Below the pieces are notes generated by a model that saw only the letters and a program-made list of their open reading frames with translations, did not search any database and was not told where the DNA came from. A stretch of DNA of 64,000 nucleotides from Pseudomonas sp. WS 5079 (GTDB lineage: Bacteria > Pseudomonadota > Gammaproteobacteria > Pseudomonadales > Pseudomonadaceae). Position numbers and translations under genes: made by a program. The stretch spans positions 372,001 to 436,000 of the forward strand of contig NZ_JAAQWN010000005.1 of the NCBI RefSeq assembly GCF_012985465.1. Reading direction: 5' to 3'. Positions 1 through 11,000 of this stretch are shown one piece after another (the first letter of the stretch is position 1; each line of letters starts with the position of its first letter).

Positions 1-121
1 AGGCTTCTTCCAGGGTGTGGGGCACGATACTGGCGTAGGTTTGCTTGATGTCCCACGGGCAACCGTATTGCGGGTCGCGCAGGCGGTTCATCAGGTGTAG
101 CAGGTCTTCAAGTGAATACAT
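1..121 (-). CDS. mazG: Nucleoside triphosphate pyrophosphohydrolase MazG (N-terminal part, cut by window edge)
   Basis: Reading leftward from the ATG at 121 gives 40 codons beginning MYSLEDLLHLMNRLRDPQYG and continuing into CPWD, the conserved start of MazG. MazG hydrolyses NTPs and dNTPs to monophosphates in the cytoplasm and is linked to nutrient-stress and nucleotide-pool control. Only the N terminus lies in the window, so the metal-binding EExxE motifs cannot be inspected. It lies downstream of relA on the same strand, the usual Pseudomonas order, separated by about 165 bases that hold a REP-type inverted repeat. Confidence 0.85.
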   Translation of the reverse strand, partial: MYSLEDLLHLMNRLRDPQYGCPWDIKQTYASIVPHTLEEA

Positions 122-160
122 CGTTCTCTATCCGATCAAGTGGGAAAACCACCGAGCAAA

Positions 161-262
161 TGTGGGAGCCGGGCTTGCCCGCGATGCAGGCACCTCGGTA
201 TCGGGTAGACCGAGGCGCCTGCATCGCAGGCAAGCCAGCTCCTACACAAGCCCGCTCCCACA
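161..262. repeat. REP/REPIN-type inverted repeat between relA and mazG
   Basis: Starts with GTGGGAGCCGGGCTTGCCCG and has an inner 18-base stem (about 182-199 pairing with 211-228, one mismatch). It ends with two successive REP tails, GCTCCTACAC at 238-247 and CCCGCTCCCACA at 251-262. The double tail suggests one REP inserted in or beside another. It could form a strong hairpin in the relA-mazG transcript. Confidence 0.75.
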
Positions 263-287
263 TTTCAGGCCGCACTCATCCAGCGAC

Positions 288-2531
288 TCATGGCGTGCGG
301 TTACGCCGGGTCTCGATGATGTTCGGCAACTGGGAAATACGCCCCAGCAGCCGCCCCAACGCGTCCAGCCCCGGAATCTCGATGGTCAGGGACATCAACG
401 CAGTGTTGTCCTCCTTGTTCGAGCGGGTGTTGACCGCCAGTACGTTGATCCGCTCGTTGAGCAGCACTTGCGAGACGTCACGCAGCAACCCCGAACGGTC
501 GTAGGCGCGGATGATGATGTCCACCGGGTAAGTGAGCACCGGCACCGGGCCCCAGCTGACCTGGATGATCCGCTCCGGCTCGCGCCCGCCCAGTTGCAAC
601 ACCGAGGCACAATCCTGGCGGTGAATGCTCACCCCACGGCCCTGGGTGATGTAGCCGACGATCGCGTCGCCCGGCAACGGCTGGCAGCAGCCGGCCATCT
701 GGGTCATCAGGTTGCCCACGCCCTGGATCTGGATATCGCCGCGCTTGCCCGGCTTGTAGCCCGTGGCCTTGCGCGGAATCAGCTCCAGTTGCTCGCTGCC
801 GCGCTCCGGTTCCACCAACTGCTGGGCCAGGTTGACCAGTTGCGCCAGGCGCAAGTCGCCGGCGCCGAGGGCGGCGAACATATCCTCGGCAATCTTCATG
901 TTGGCTTTTTCGGCCAACTTGTCGAAATCCACCTGGGGCAGGCCCAGGCGCCCCAGTTCGCGTTCGAGCAGGGTCTTGCCGGCGGCGACGTTCTGGTCCC
1001 GCGCCTGCAGCTTGAACCAGTGGACAATCTTCGCCCGCGCCCGCGATGTGGTGATGTAGCCCAGGTTCGGGTTCAGCCAGTCGCGGCTCGGCGTGCCGTG
1101 CTTGCTGGTGATGATCTCGACCTGTTCACCGGTCTGCAGGCTGTAGTTGAGCGGCACGATGCGCCCGTTGATCTTGGCGCCACGGCAGTTGTGGCCGATC
1201 TCGGTGTGCACGCGATAGGCGAAGTCCAGCGGCGTCGCGCCCTTGGGCAGGTCGATGGCGTGGCCGTCGGGGGTGAAGATGTAGACCCGGTCAGGCTCGA
1301 TATCCACCCGCAACTGCTCGGCCAGGCCGCCGATATCACCGAGTTCCTCGTGCCACTCCAGCACTTGGCGCAGCCAGGAGATTTTCTCTTCGTACTGGTT
1401 GGAGCCCGCCTTGACGTCGGTGCCCTTGTAGCGCCAGTGCGCGCAAACGCCCAGCTCGGCTTCCTCGTGCATGGCGTGGGTGCGGATCTGCACTTCCAGC
1501 ACCTTGCCCTCGGGGCCGATCACCGCGGTGTGCAGCGAGCGGTAGCCGTTTTCCTTGGGGTTGGCGATGTAGTCGTCGAATTCCTTGGGAATATGCCGCC
1601 ACAGGGTGTGGACGATGCCCAGCGCGGTGTAGCAATCGCGCATTTCCGGCACCAGCACACGCACGGCGCGCACGTCGTAGATCTGGCTGAAGGCCAGGCC
1701 CTTGCGCTGCATTTTGCGCCAGATCGAATAGATATGCTTGGCGCGGCCGCTGATATCGGCCTCGACACCGGTGGCCTGCAACTCCGAGCGCAACTGGCCC
1801 ATCACATCGCTGATAAAGCGCTCACGGTCCAGCCGCCGCTCATGCAGCAGGGTCGCGATCTGTTTGTATTGATCGGGTTCGAGGTAGCGGAAGGACAAGT
1901 CCTCCAGCTCCCACTTGATATGGCCGATCCCCAGGCGGTGGGCCAGGGGCGCATAGATGTCGAAGACCTCGCGGGCGACGCGGTTGCGCTTTTCGTCATC
2001 GGCGGTTTTCACCGCACGGATCGCGCAGGTGCGTTCGGCCAGCTTGATCAGGGCTACGCGCACGTCGTCGACCATCGCCACCAGCATCTTGCGCAGGTTT
2101 TCTACCTGGCCCTGGGTGCCCAGCACCATCGACTGGCGCGGGCTGAGGCTGGCGCTGATCGCGGCCATGCGCAGCACGCCATCGATCAGCTTGGCCACCA
2201 CCGCGCCGAAACGCTGGCTGACCAAGGGCAACGCGATATGCCCTTCGCGCACGCCGCGATAGAGCACCGCGGCGATCAGCGAATCCTGATCCAGCTTGAG
2301 GTCGGCGAGGATCTCGGCGATTTCAAGCCCGGTACGAAAACTGGAGGTTCCTTCGGCCCAAAGATTCTTGGCCGCATTGTCTTGCTGTTCAGCCTCGCGA
2401 GCGAACTCGCAGGCGGCTTTCAAGGCTTCACGGTCCAGTGCCGGATCGACACTGATGGCATGATCCAGCCATGCCTCGAGATTGATACTGCCGTCGGTGT
2501 TGATCGGCTGGTGTGCTCTCACCTGTACCAT
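288..2531 (-). CDS. relA: GTP pyrophosphokinase RelA
   Basis: 747 residues, the usual RelA length. It makes (p)ppGpp from ATP and GDP/GTP on ribosomes carrying uncharged tRNA and starts the stringent response. In order it shows a degenerate HD hydrolase domain (AAVLYRGVREG where SpoT has an HD...ED motif, so hydrolysis is probably lost), the synthetase domain with NPKENGYRSLHT and EVQIRTHAMHEEAELGVCAH, a TGS domain (RVYIFTPDGHAIDLPKGATP), and a C-terminal ACT domain. The start at MVQVRAHQPINTDGS is preferred to an in-frame ATG 13 codons upstream because family members begin here. Upstream neighbours rlmD and cysM are on the same strand. Confidence 0.95.
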   Translation of the reverse strand: MVQVRAHQPINTDGSINLEAWLDHAISVDPALDREALKAACEFAREAEQQDNAAKNLWAEGTSSFRTGLEIAEILADLKLDQDSLIAAVLYRGVREGHIALPLVSQRFGAVVAKLIDGVLRMAAISASLSPRQSMVLGTQGQVENLRKMLVAMVDDVRVALIKLAERTCAIRAVKTADDEKRNRVAREVFDIYAPLAHRLGIGHIKWELEDLSFRYLEPDQYKQIATLLHERRLDRERFISDVMGQLRSELQATGVEADISGRAKHIYSIWRKMQRKGLAFSQIYDVRAVRVLVPEMRDCYTALGIVHTLWRHIPKEFDDYIANPKENGYRSLHTAVIGPEGKVLEVQIRTHAMHEEAELGVCAHWRYKGTDVKAGSNQYEEKISWLRQVLEWHEELGDIGGLAEQLRVDIEPDRVYIFTPDGHAIDLPKGATPLDFAYRVHTEIGHNCRGAKINGRIVPLNYSLQTGEQVEIITSKHGTPSRDWLNPNLGYITTSRARAKIVHWFKLQARDQNVAAGKTLLERELGRLGLPQVDFDKLAEKANMKIAEDMFAALGAGDLRLAQLVNLAQQLVEPERGSEQLELIPRKATGYKPGKRGDIQIQGVGNLMTQMAGCCQPLPGDAIVGYITQGRGVSIHRQDCASVLQLGGREPERIIQVSWGPVPVLTYPVDIIIRAYDRSGLLRDVSQVLLNERINVLAVNTRSNKEDNTALMSLTIEIPGLDALGRLLGRISQLPNIIETRRNRTP

Positions 2532-2651
2532 CTTGCTTACCTTCCCTACGACGCGCCTGTAGCGCGTCAAAATCGCTGACCCTTGTACCGCGAACTCCCT
2601 GGCAGGTCACAGGCCCTGGAGAACGCAGGCCAGTCGGACTAAGCGAGCATC

Positions 2652-4004
2652 CTAGCTCGCTTCAAATAACGCCATCGCCTCGACATGCGCGGTTTGCGGA
2701 AACATATCGAGGATCCCGGCACGTTTTAGCCGGTAGCCTTGCTTGACCAACTCGACAGTGTCCCGCGCCAGCGTGGCTGGATTGCAGGACACATACACCA
2801 GGCGATCAGCCCCCAGAGTGGCGAGCTTGCGCACAACCTCCAGGGCACCATCGCGGGGTGGGTCCAAGAGTACCGCACAAAAGCCTGCTTTGGCCCATTG
2901 CGCATCACTCAAAGGCTGGGACAAATCGGCCTGAAAAAACTGCACATTATGCAAATTATTGCTGCCTGCGTTGAGGGCTGCGCGGTCCACCATGGCCTGC
3001 ACGCCCTCTACCGCCACCACTTCACGCACTTGGCGAGCCAGGGGCAAGGCAAAGTTGCCAAGGCCGCAGAACAGGTCCAGCACCCGTTCGTCGGAACGCG
3101 GGGCCAACCAATCCAGCGCCTGGGCCACCATCGCCTCGTTGACCCCGGCATTGACCTGCACAAAATCCCCCGGCCGGTACGCCAGCTCCAGGTCCCACTG
3201 CTCCAGACGATAGCCCAGGGCCGCCCCGGCCGCGAACGGCTGCGGCTCGCCCTCGCCATGCAGCCACAACTGGGCGTCATGGAACCCGCAGAATTCTTGC
3301 AGCACCAGCAGGTCAGCGTCGGACAACGGCGCCATATGCCGCAGCAACACGGCAATCGACGAGCCGCTGAACAGTTCCACATGCCCCAGGGCCTGAGGTT
3401 TGCTCAGGCGCCGCAACATGTTGGGCAGGCGCTGCATGATCGGTTGCAAGGCCTGTACCAGCACCGGGCAATCATCGATGGCGACGATGTCCTGGCTGGC
3501 CACGGCGCGAAAACCCACGTCCAGGCGCTTGGCCTTGGCATCCCAACGCACGGCGACCCGCGCCCGGCGGCGATAGCCGAACTCGGGGCCGCTCAACGGC
3601 GCTGCCCACTCCTGGGGCTCGACCCCGGCAACACGGGACAATTGCTCGGCGAGCATGCGCTGTTTCAGGGCAAGCTGTTCGGCATGGGGCAGGTGTTGCA
3701 GGCTGCAACCGCCACAACGGCCAGCATGCACGCACGGCGCCGGGCGGCGCAGTTCGCTGGCCTGGAACACCCGCTCGGTGCGGGCCTCGACCACTTTGCC
3801 ATGGGCACCGAGCACCCGCGCCTCGACCTCTTCGCCGGCCAGGGCGCCCACCACAAACCAGGTGCGACCTTCGAAAAACACGATCCCCCGGCCATCATTG
3901 GCCAGGCGCTCAATGGTCAGGCGTTGTTTCTTGCCGACCGGGATTTGGGGCGCCCGGCTGCCGCCCGTGGGCTGGAAGCGCAGGCCTCGCTCTTGCTTGG
4001 CCAT
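2652..4004 (-). CDS. rlmD: 23S rRNA (uracil-1939-C5)-methyltransferase RlmD
   Basis: 450 residues. It methylates U1939 of 23S rRNA using S-adenosylmethionine. A TRAM RNA-binding domain lies at about 25-80. The cysteines of [15 protein letters not shown] near residues 90-105, with a further Cys in IDDCPVL, fit the 4Fe-4S cluster of RumA/RlmD. The SAM site [15 protein letters not shown] and the catalytic loop [12 protein letters not shown] follow. The ATG shares one base with the TGA of cysM (TGATG), so the two are probably translationally coupled. Formerly rumA. Confidence 0.93.
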   Translation of the reverse strand: MAKQERGLRFQPTGGSRAPQIPVGKKQRLTIERLANDGRGIVFFEGRTWFVVGALAGEEVEARVLGAHGKVVEARTERVFQASELRRPAPCVHAGRCGGCSLQHLPHAEQLALKQRMLAEQLSRVAGVEPQEWAAPLSGPEFGYRRRARVAVRWDAKAKRLDVGFRAVASQDIVAIDDCPVLVQALQPIMQRLPNMLRRLSKPQALGHVELFSGSSIAVLLRHMAPLSDADLLVLQEFCGFHDAQLWLHGEGEPQPFAAGAALGYRLEQWDLELAYRPGDFVQVNAGVNEAMVAQALDWLAPRSDERVLDLFCGLGNFALPLARQVREVVAVEGVQAMVDRAALNAGSNNLHNVQFFQADLSQPLSDAQWAKAGFCAVLLDPPRDGALEVVRKLATLGADRLVYVSCNPATLARDTVELVKQGYRLKRAGILDMFPQTAHVEAMALFEAS

Positions 4005-4906
4005 CAGTTGGGCGCGTCGAAAATGCCGGTCGACAGGTAACGGTCGCCTCGGTCACAGATGATCGCGACGATCACCGCGTTTTCCAGTTCTGCAGACAGG
4101 CGCAACATGCCGGCCACGGCGCCACCGGAGGACACGCCGCAGAAGATGCCTTCTTCACGGGCCAGGCGACGGGTGGTGTCTTCGGCTTCGCGCTGGGCCA
4201 TGTCGATGATGCGATCGACGCGGGCAGCGTTGTAGATCTTGGGCAGATACTCTTCGGGCCAACGACGGATCCCCGGGATCGCCGCGCCTTCCATCGGTTG
4301 CAGGCCAACGATCTGGATCGCCGGGTTCTGCTCCTTGAGGTAGCGCGAGTTGCCCATGATGGTGCCGGTGGTGCCCATGGAGCTGACGAAATGGGTGATG
4401 GTGCCCTGGGTCTGGCGCCAGATCTCCGGGCCGGTGCTGGTGTAGTGCGCCTCGGGGTTGTCACCGTTGGCGAACTGGTCCAACACCTGGCCACGGCCTT
4501 TGGCGGCCATGCGCTCGGCAAGATCGCGTGCGCCTTCCATGCCCTCTTCCGGGGTCACCAGTACCAGCTCGGCGCCATAGGCGGTCATTGCGGCCTTGCG
4601 CTCGGCGCTGCCGTTGTCGGGCATGATCAGGATCATTTTGTAGCCTTTGATCGCCGCGGCCATGGCCAGGGCGATCCCGGTATTACCGGAAGTGGCTTCG
4701 ATCAGGGTGTCGCCGGGCTTGATCTGCCCGCGCTGCTCGGCACGGGCGATCATCGACAGCGCCGGGCGGTCCTTGACCGAGCCCGCCGGGTTATTCCCCT
4801 CGAGCTTGAGCAGCAAGGTATTGCTGGTGTTACCCGCCATGCGCTGCAAGCGGACCAAAGGTGTGTTGCCGACGCAATCGGCGATGGTTGGGTATTGCAG
4901 GGTCAT
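4004..4906 (-). CDS. cysM: Cysteine synthase B (O-acetylserine sulfhydrylase B) CysM
   Basis: 300 residues. A PLP enzyme that makes cysteine from O-acetylserine and sulfide, and in CysM enzymes also from thiosulfate. The PLP lysine lies in [13 protein letters not shown] and the substrate loop is [12 protein letters not shown]. The length and [12 protein letters not shown] start fit CysM better than the longer CysK at 60183-61157. The start [16 protein letters not shown] was chosen over an ATG 22 codons upstream because the extra segment is not family-like. First gene of the cysM-rlmD-relA-mazG run; 1-base overlap with rlmD. Confidence 0.93.
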   Translation of the reverse strand: MTLQYPTIADCVGNTPLVRLQRMAGNTSNTLLLKLEGNNPAGSVKDRPALSMIARAEQRGQIKPGDTLIEATSGNTGIALAMAAAIKGYKMILIMPDNGSAERKAAMTAYGAELVLVTPEEGMEGARDLAERMAAKGRGQVLDQFANGDNPEAHYTSTGPEIWRQTQGTITHFVSSMGTTGTIMGNSRYLKEQNPAIQIVGLQPMEGAAIPGIRRWPEEYLPKIYNAARVDRIIDMAQREAEDTTRRLAREEGIFCGVSSGGAVAGMLRLSAELENAVIVAIICDRGDRYLSTGIFDAPN

Positions 4907-5022
4907 GGCGTATTCGCAATCCAGACTGCGGGGGCGCCTATCATACCGGCAAACGCTGGCGGGCCATATCACGCAAAGTATGGTGCTTATAACTCAATGC
5001 GCTAACAGCGCCAAAAATGCCT

Positions 5023-5075
5023 GTCGGCGATGGCGACCTATTGATCGCCATCGTCGGCAAGCCGGCTGCTGCACA
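5023..5075. repeat. REP-like inverted repeat downstream of cysM promoter and adhesin stop
   Basis: CGATGGCGA at 5028-5036 pairs with TCGCCATCG at 5045-5053; the stem extends through GU pairs to about 14 base pairs, followed by the REP core GGCAAGCCGGCTGCTGCAC. It lies just past the stop codon of the adhesin gene (minus strand). No T-run follows, so it is a REP remnant more than a classical terminator, though it may protect the mRNA 3' end. Confidence 0.6.
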
Positions 5076-5099
5076 GTGTTTTGCGTTGCAAGGATCCGC

Positions 5100-8000
5100 T
5101 CAGACCGTATCCACCTTCAACGAATGGTCATTCAACATCCCGTTGATGATCGTCGCGGTATCCGCGCCACCCGCAATCAGCCCGCCCGCGCCCGGTGTCA
5201 CACCGTATTGGGTCGCCAGGTTGACCCCGGCCAGGTCGATGGTCTGGGTCGGCGTGGCACCGGCCACGGCGCTGATGTCGATGGTGGTCAACAACGTGGC
5301 CCCACTGCCCGTGACCTTGAAGTGCAGGTAGTCATCCAGGGACGCCGCCGTCGCATTCTCCCCTTGCAACAATTGCGAGAGGTCCAGCTTGTCGGTGCCC
5401 ACGCCAAAGTCGGTGATGACATCGTGCCCGCTGTTGCCCGTCAGGTACTGGAACGTATCGGCACCAGGGCCACCGGTCAGGGTGTTGTTACCCGGGCCGC
5501 CGATCAGGATGTCATCGCCACCCTCGCCCTTGAGGGTGTCATTGCCCAGCCCGCCGGAGATCAGGTTGTTGTTGCCGTTGCCAGTGAGGAAGTCATTGAA
5601 GTTGGAACCCACCAGGTTTTCCAGGGCCATCAATGTATCGGTCCCGGCCCCGCCGGTGGCTTGCGCGCTCGCCAGGCCAAGGTTGACGGTCACGCCTGCC
5701 GTGGCGTGGGCATAGCTGACCGTATCGATGCCCGCCCCGCCATCGAGCAGGTCGTTGCCGATGCCACTGAACAGCAGGTCATTGCCATTGCCGCCGTGCA
5801 TCTCGTTGTTGCCGGTGCCGGCGGTGAGCACGTCGTTGCCATCGCCGCCATTGAGGATGTTGTTGCCGGGCCCGGCCATGATGATGTCATCACCGTTGGT
5901 ACCGGTGAGGGTCGTACCGGCCTGGTAGCTGATGTCTACCGCGGCGCTGTCGCTGCCGCCGTGGTTATCGCTGACCGAGTAGTTGCCGTGGTAGTCCGGC
6001 GTGAAGTCCTGGGCGCCGGAGTAGTTGATCTTCATGTTCAACTGGTAGTTTTCGGCGCTGTTGCCCCCACTGCCTGTCGGGTTGGTGACGTTGGTGATAT
6101 GGATCTGATAGGTGCTGTCCATCGCTGCAGCAGGCAAGGTCGTGCCATCGGGAATGACGGTCTCGGGGCCGCCATTGATCGAGTACGCCATGATGACGTT
6201 ACCGCTCGCCAGGTTGTGATCCAGGTTGAGGGTTTCACCCGCCTTGAGGCTGACCGTAATGCGGTCTTCGGCATTACTGTTGCCGACCGCGCCGAGGTTA
6301 CCGCTGACCACGAGTAAAGCGGTCATGGCCGCCGAGTCGCGGGCAAAGGAGGTACGCACATCCGCCAGGGTCGTGCTGCTGGGGTTGATGAACGATCGGC
6401 TCCCCGACCCGGTAAAGCTGACGCCCTTGGTGGCCACCCAGCCGGTTGGAAAACTGGTAGGGATAGCCGTCAGGGTGTCATGGTTGGCATCGCTGTCATT
6501 GGCCAGCAGCAACTCGGCAGGCACCACGATATTGCCCGACAGGATATTGGTGATCACATGGTCGTCACCGGCCACCGGCGCCACGTTGGGGTTGACCTTG
6601 ACCACCAGGCTGGAACTCGCCAGGTCGCCGTCGTTGTCGCTGACGATCACCCCAAAGGTTTCGGTGACCAGCGAGCCGGTCAGCTTGGGCGGTGTGTAGC
6701 GGAACTCGCCGTTGTCCATGTCCACTATCAGCGTGCCGCCCTGGTTGGTGGTGATGGTGACGCTGTTGCTGACGGTGTCGAACGTGCCATGCCCGCCCGG
6801 CAGGTTGGCGCTCATCGAGCCCCCCGCCGCGGGGTTGTAGGTATAGGTGATGCCGTCCACCGTGAGGGATTTGACGAAGCCACCATCGGCACCGAACGAG
6901 CCGTCCGTCAGCAGGCTGCCGGTGACTGGCGCGCCCTGTACCGTGCCGGCCAGCACTGCATCCAGGCCTGCGAGGTTGGCCACCACCACCGCGTTGGTGT
7001 TGGTGTGGGTGCTGCCGTCGTAGGCCACCGGGTCCAGGTAAATGCTGTTGACGCCGGCCCCCAGGCCGATGGCATAGGCCTTGATGCCGTTGGCATCGAG
7101 GAAGGCCCGCCATACACCTTCTTCAGTGGCGTCGATCCCATCACCGTATTCCGGGTTGACCACGTTGCCGGGGTTGTTCGGGTTATTGGTGTTGGACGTG
7201 GTGGGGTTACCGTCCGAGAAGAAATACGCCACGTTCTGCGCACCTTCCAGCTTGCCGGCAGCGCCGTAGGCGGTCTGCGCGGTGCCGAGGGCCGAATCGT
7301 AGTTAGTGCCGTTGAACGCGGTGAGGCCGTTGACCAAGGACTTGGCCGTGGCGACGCTGACCCACTGGCTGCTCAATTGCTGGGAGCTGTCATTGAAGGT
7401 CACGATCTGCACCTTCACATCACCCATCTCGTCATAGCGGTTGAGCAACTCGACGATGGAGGCCTTGGCCAGGTCGAGCCGCGAACCACCGGCCCCGGAC
7501 GGGTCGTTCATGCTGCCGGAAATATCGATGATCAGCAGCAGGTTGGAATCCACCTCCGTGGCCGTGACCTCACGTGCGCTGGACACCACTTTGGGCACGT
7601 CATCGACGATGCTCACCACGATGCTGCTGGTGGTGGAGTTGCCCAGTTGGTCGGTGGCCTTGTAGGTGAAGGTCTCGGTCAGCACATTCGGCCCATCATT
7701 GCTGTTGGGCAAAGTCTTGGGAGCCGACGTCAGGGTGTAGGTGTAGGTGCCGTTGGGGTTGAGCAGGATCTGCCCATAGCTGCCCGTTGCGCTGCCCACC
7801 AGGCTGAAACTCAACGGGCCACTGCCGCCAGTGGCCGACCCCACCAGGGTGCCGCTGGCAGTTTCGCTGGTGGCGGTCGGGTCGCTGCCGACCACGGTGC
7901 CGGGCGCCAGGTCCTGGCCATCGAGGTTCAAGTCCAGGGCTTTCTCGTAGACCGTGACGTCGCCGTCGACTGTCGCCACCAGGCCGCTGTCGGCCACCGT

Positions 8001-11000
8001 AATGGTCAGGGTCGTGGTGCTCAAGTCACCGTCGCCATCGCGCACGGTATACACGAAGGTATCCACGGCTCCCGGCGGGCTCACCGAGTTGGGGTTGCTG
8101 TGGTACACGGCATTGCCGTTCGCATCCAGGGTCAGGTAACCGAAGTTGCCGTTGATATTCACGCCCAGGCCACCACTGGCCGGGGTGCCGGTATTGCTCC
8201 CCGCCCGCACCCCGACCACCGCGCCGGCCAACGTGGGGCTATCGGCGCCGCCGACGTCATTGCCCAGCACATTGGCGCTGACCACACCGCCTTCTGCCAC
8301 CGAGCGCACGTCAGGGTTGGCGGTGGGCAGGTCGTCGATGATGTTGATATCGATCGTGCCCGTGGCCGTATTGGTGTCGTAATCGCTGGCCGTGACCGTG
8401 ATGTGCTCGGGCAGGCTGTTGTCACCGCTGGCATTGGGGTGCATTTCATTGTCGAGCAGGGTGTAGCGGTAGCTGACCACCCCGGTGTTGGGGTCGTAGC
8501 CGACCACCGTAAAATTGTTGCCCAGCAGGGTGCCTTCCGACAGCGGGAAGGTGGCTACGACGCCGTTGGTCACCACGTTCAGGCCGCCGACCGTGAGGTT
8601 CTTCAAACCGTCCAGGGCCGTCACGGTGAAGGTACCGGTCTGGGTCAGCAAGGGGGTGTTGGGGCTGGAACCATCGATCAGGTTTTTTTCAAAGACGGTC
8701 AACTCACCGCCGGTGAGGTCCAGACCGGTCAGCACCACCGGATCGTTGTTGTTATGCACCTGTAGCACCAGTTTGGCGGTGCTGGTATCGCCATCGCTGT
8801 CGTTCAACTGATAAGTGAAGGTCTCGGTGCCGTTCCCCCCACCGTGAAGGGCGACGAATTGTGGGTCGGTCTTGTCGAGGGTGTAGGTGTAGCTGCCATC
8901 GGCAAACAGTTGCAGGGTGCCGTAGGTGCCGACGATGGTGTTTGGCGTAACCGGGCCGGTGGCGATGCGGTCGGCGCCTTGTACGTCGTTACCGAGAACA
9001 CTGCCGCTGAGGATGAGCTGGCTTTCAGAGGCAATACCAGCGGGGTTGTCGTCGACGGCTTTGGGCACGTCGTCGACCACCTTGACGTCCAGGGAGCCAT
9101 TGGCGCTGCTGTTGTTGCTGTCGGTGGCGGTCACCGTGAACGACTCGCTGATGCTATTGATGCCCGCGCCGGTTGGGTGGCTGTCAGTGCCGTTGAGGGT
9201 GTAGCTGTAGCTGATCACCCCAGTGCTGGCGTTGTAACCGGTGATGGTCAGGGTGTTGCCGAAGCCGGTGGGTTCCGACTGCGGGAACGTCGCGGCGACG
9301 CCGTTGGTGACGACGTTGATGCCGCCAACGGTGAGGTTTTTCAGGCCGTCCAATGCCGTCACGGTGAAGGTGCCGGATTGGGTCAACGCAGGCCCGTCGA
9401 TAGCACTGCCCAACGGCAGGTTTTTCTCGTAGACCGTGACCTCCCCGCCATTCACCTCGAGTCCCGTCAACACCACCGGGTCGTCGTTGTTATGCACCTG
9501 CAACACCAGGTTCGCGGTGCTGGTATCGCCGTCGCTGTCGTTCAGTTGGTAGGTGAAGGTTTCAGTGCCGCTGCCACCGCCATTTAGGGCGACGAATTGT
9601 GGGTCGGTCTTGTCGAGGGTGTAGGTGTAGCTGCCATCGGCAAACAGTTGCAGGGTGCCGTAGGTGCCGACGATGGTGTTTGGCGTGACGGGGCCGGTGG
9701 CGATGCGGTCGGCGCCTTGTACGTCATTGCCCAGCACGCTGCCGCTCAGGGTCAGCAGGCTCTCGGAGGCGATACCTGCGGGGTTGTCGTCGACGGCTTT
9801 TGGCACATCGTCGACCACATTCACGTCCAGTGAACCGTTGGCGCTGCTGTTGTTACTGTCGGTCGCAACCACCGCAAACGACTCACTGATGCTATTGGTG
9901 CCCGCTCCGGTTGGGTGGCTATCGGTGCCGTTGAGGGTGTAGCTGTAGCTGATCACCCCAGTGCTGGCGTTGTAGCCGGTGATGGTCAGGGTGTTGCCAA
10001 AGCCGGTGGGTTCCGACTGCGGGAACGTCGCGGCGACACCGTTAGTGACGACGCTAATGCCGCCCACAGTGAGGTTTTTCAGGCCATCCAACGCCGTCAC
10101 GGTGAAGGTGCCGGATTGGGTCAACGCAGGCCCGTCGATAGCACTGCCCAACGGCAGGTTTTTCTCGTAGACCGTGACTTCGCCGCCGGTGACGTCTAAG
10201 CCGGTCAACACCACCGGGTCGTCGTTGTTATGCACCTGCAACACCAGGTTCGCGGTGCTGGTATCGCCGTCGCTGTCGTTCAGTTGGTAGGTGAAGGTTT
10301 CGGTGCCGCTACCACCGCCATTCAGGGCCATGAACTGCGGGTCAGTCTTGTCGAGGGTGTAGATGTAGCTGCCATCGGCAAACAGTTGCAGGGTGCCGTA
10401 GGTGCCAACGATGGTAGTTGGCGTAACCGGACCAGTGGCGATGCGGTCGGCGCCTTGCACGTCATTGCCCAGCACGCTGCCGCTCAGGGTCAGCAGGCTC
10501 TCGGAGACGATGCCTGCGGGGTTGTCGTCGACGGCTTTTGGCACATCGTCGACCACATTCACGTCCAGGGAGCCATTGGCACTGCTGTTGTTGCTGTCGG
10601 TGGCGGTCACCGTGAACGACTCGCTGATGCTATTGATGCCCGCGCCGGTTGGGTGGCTATCGGTGCCGTTGAGGGTGTAGCTGTAGCTGATCACCCCGGT
10701 GCTGGCGTTGTAGCCGGTGATGGTCAGGGTGTTGCCAAAGCCGGTGGGTTCCGACTGCGGGAACGTCGCGGCAACACCGTTGGTGACGACATTGATGCCG
10801 CCAACGGTGAGGTTGTTCAGGCCATCCAACGCGGTCACGGTGAAAGTGCCGGACTGGGTCAAAGCAGGCCCATCGATAGCACTGCCCAGCGGCAGGTTTT
10901 TCTCGTAGACCGTGACCTCCCCGCCATTCACCTCAAGTCCCGTCAGCACCACCGGGTCGTCGTTGTTATGCACCTGCAACACCAGGTTCGCGGTGCTGGT

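Noticed and set aside
45..2579. Long plus-strand open frame opposite relA
   Set aside because: It mirrors relA codons; such antisense frames are common in high-GC Pseudomonas DNA. Its composition (many His, Gln, Arg) and lack of domains or ribosome-binding site argue against a gene.
6480..8765. 761-codon plus-strand frame opposite the adhesin gene
   Set aside because: Shadow of the repetitive adhesin coding strand; no recognisable domain, and adjacent plus-strand frames repeat with the 738-base period.
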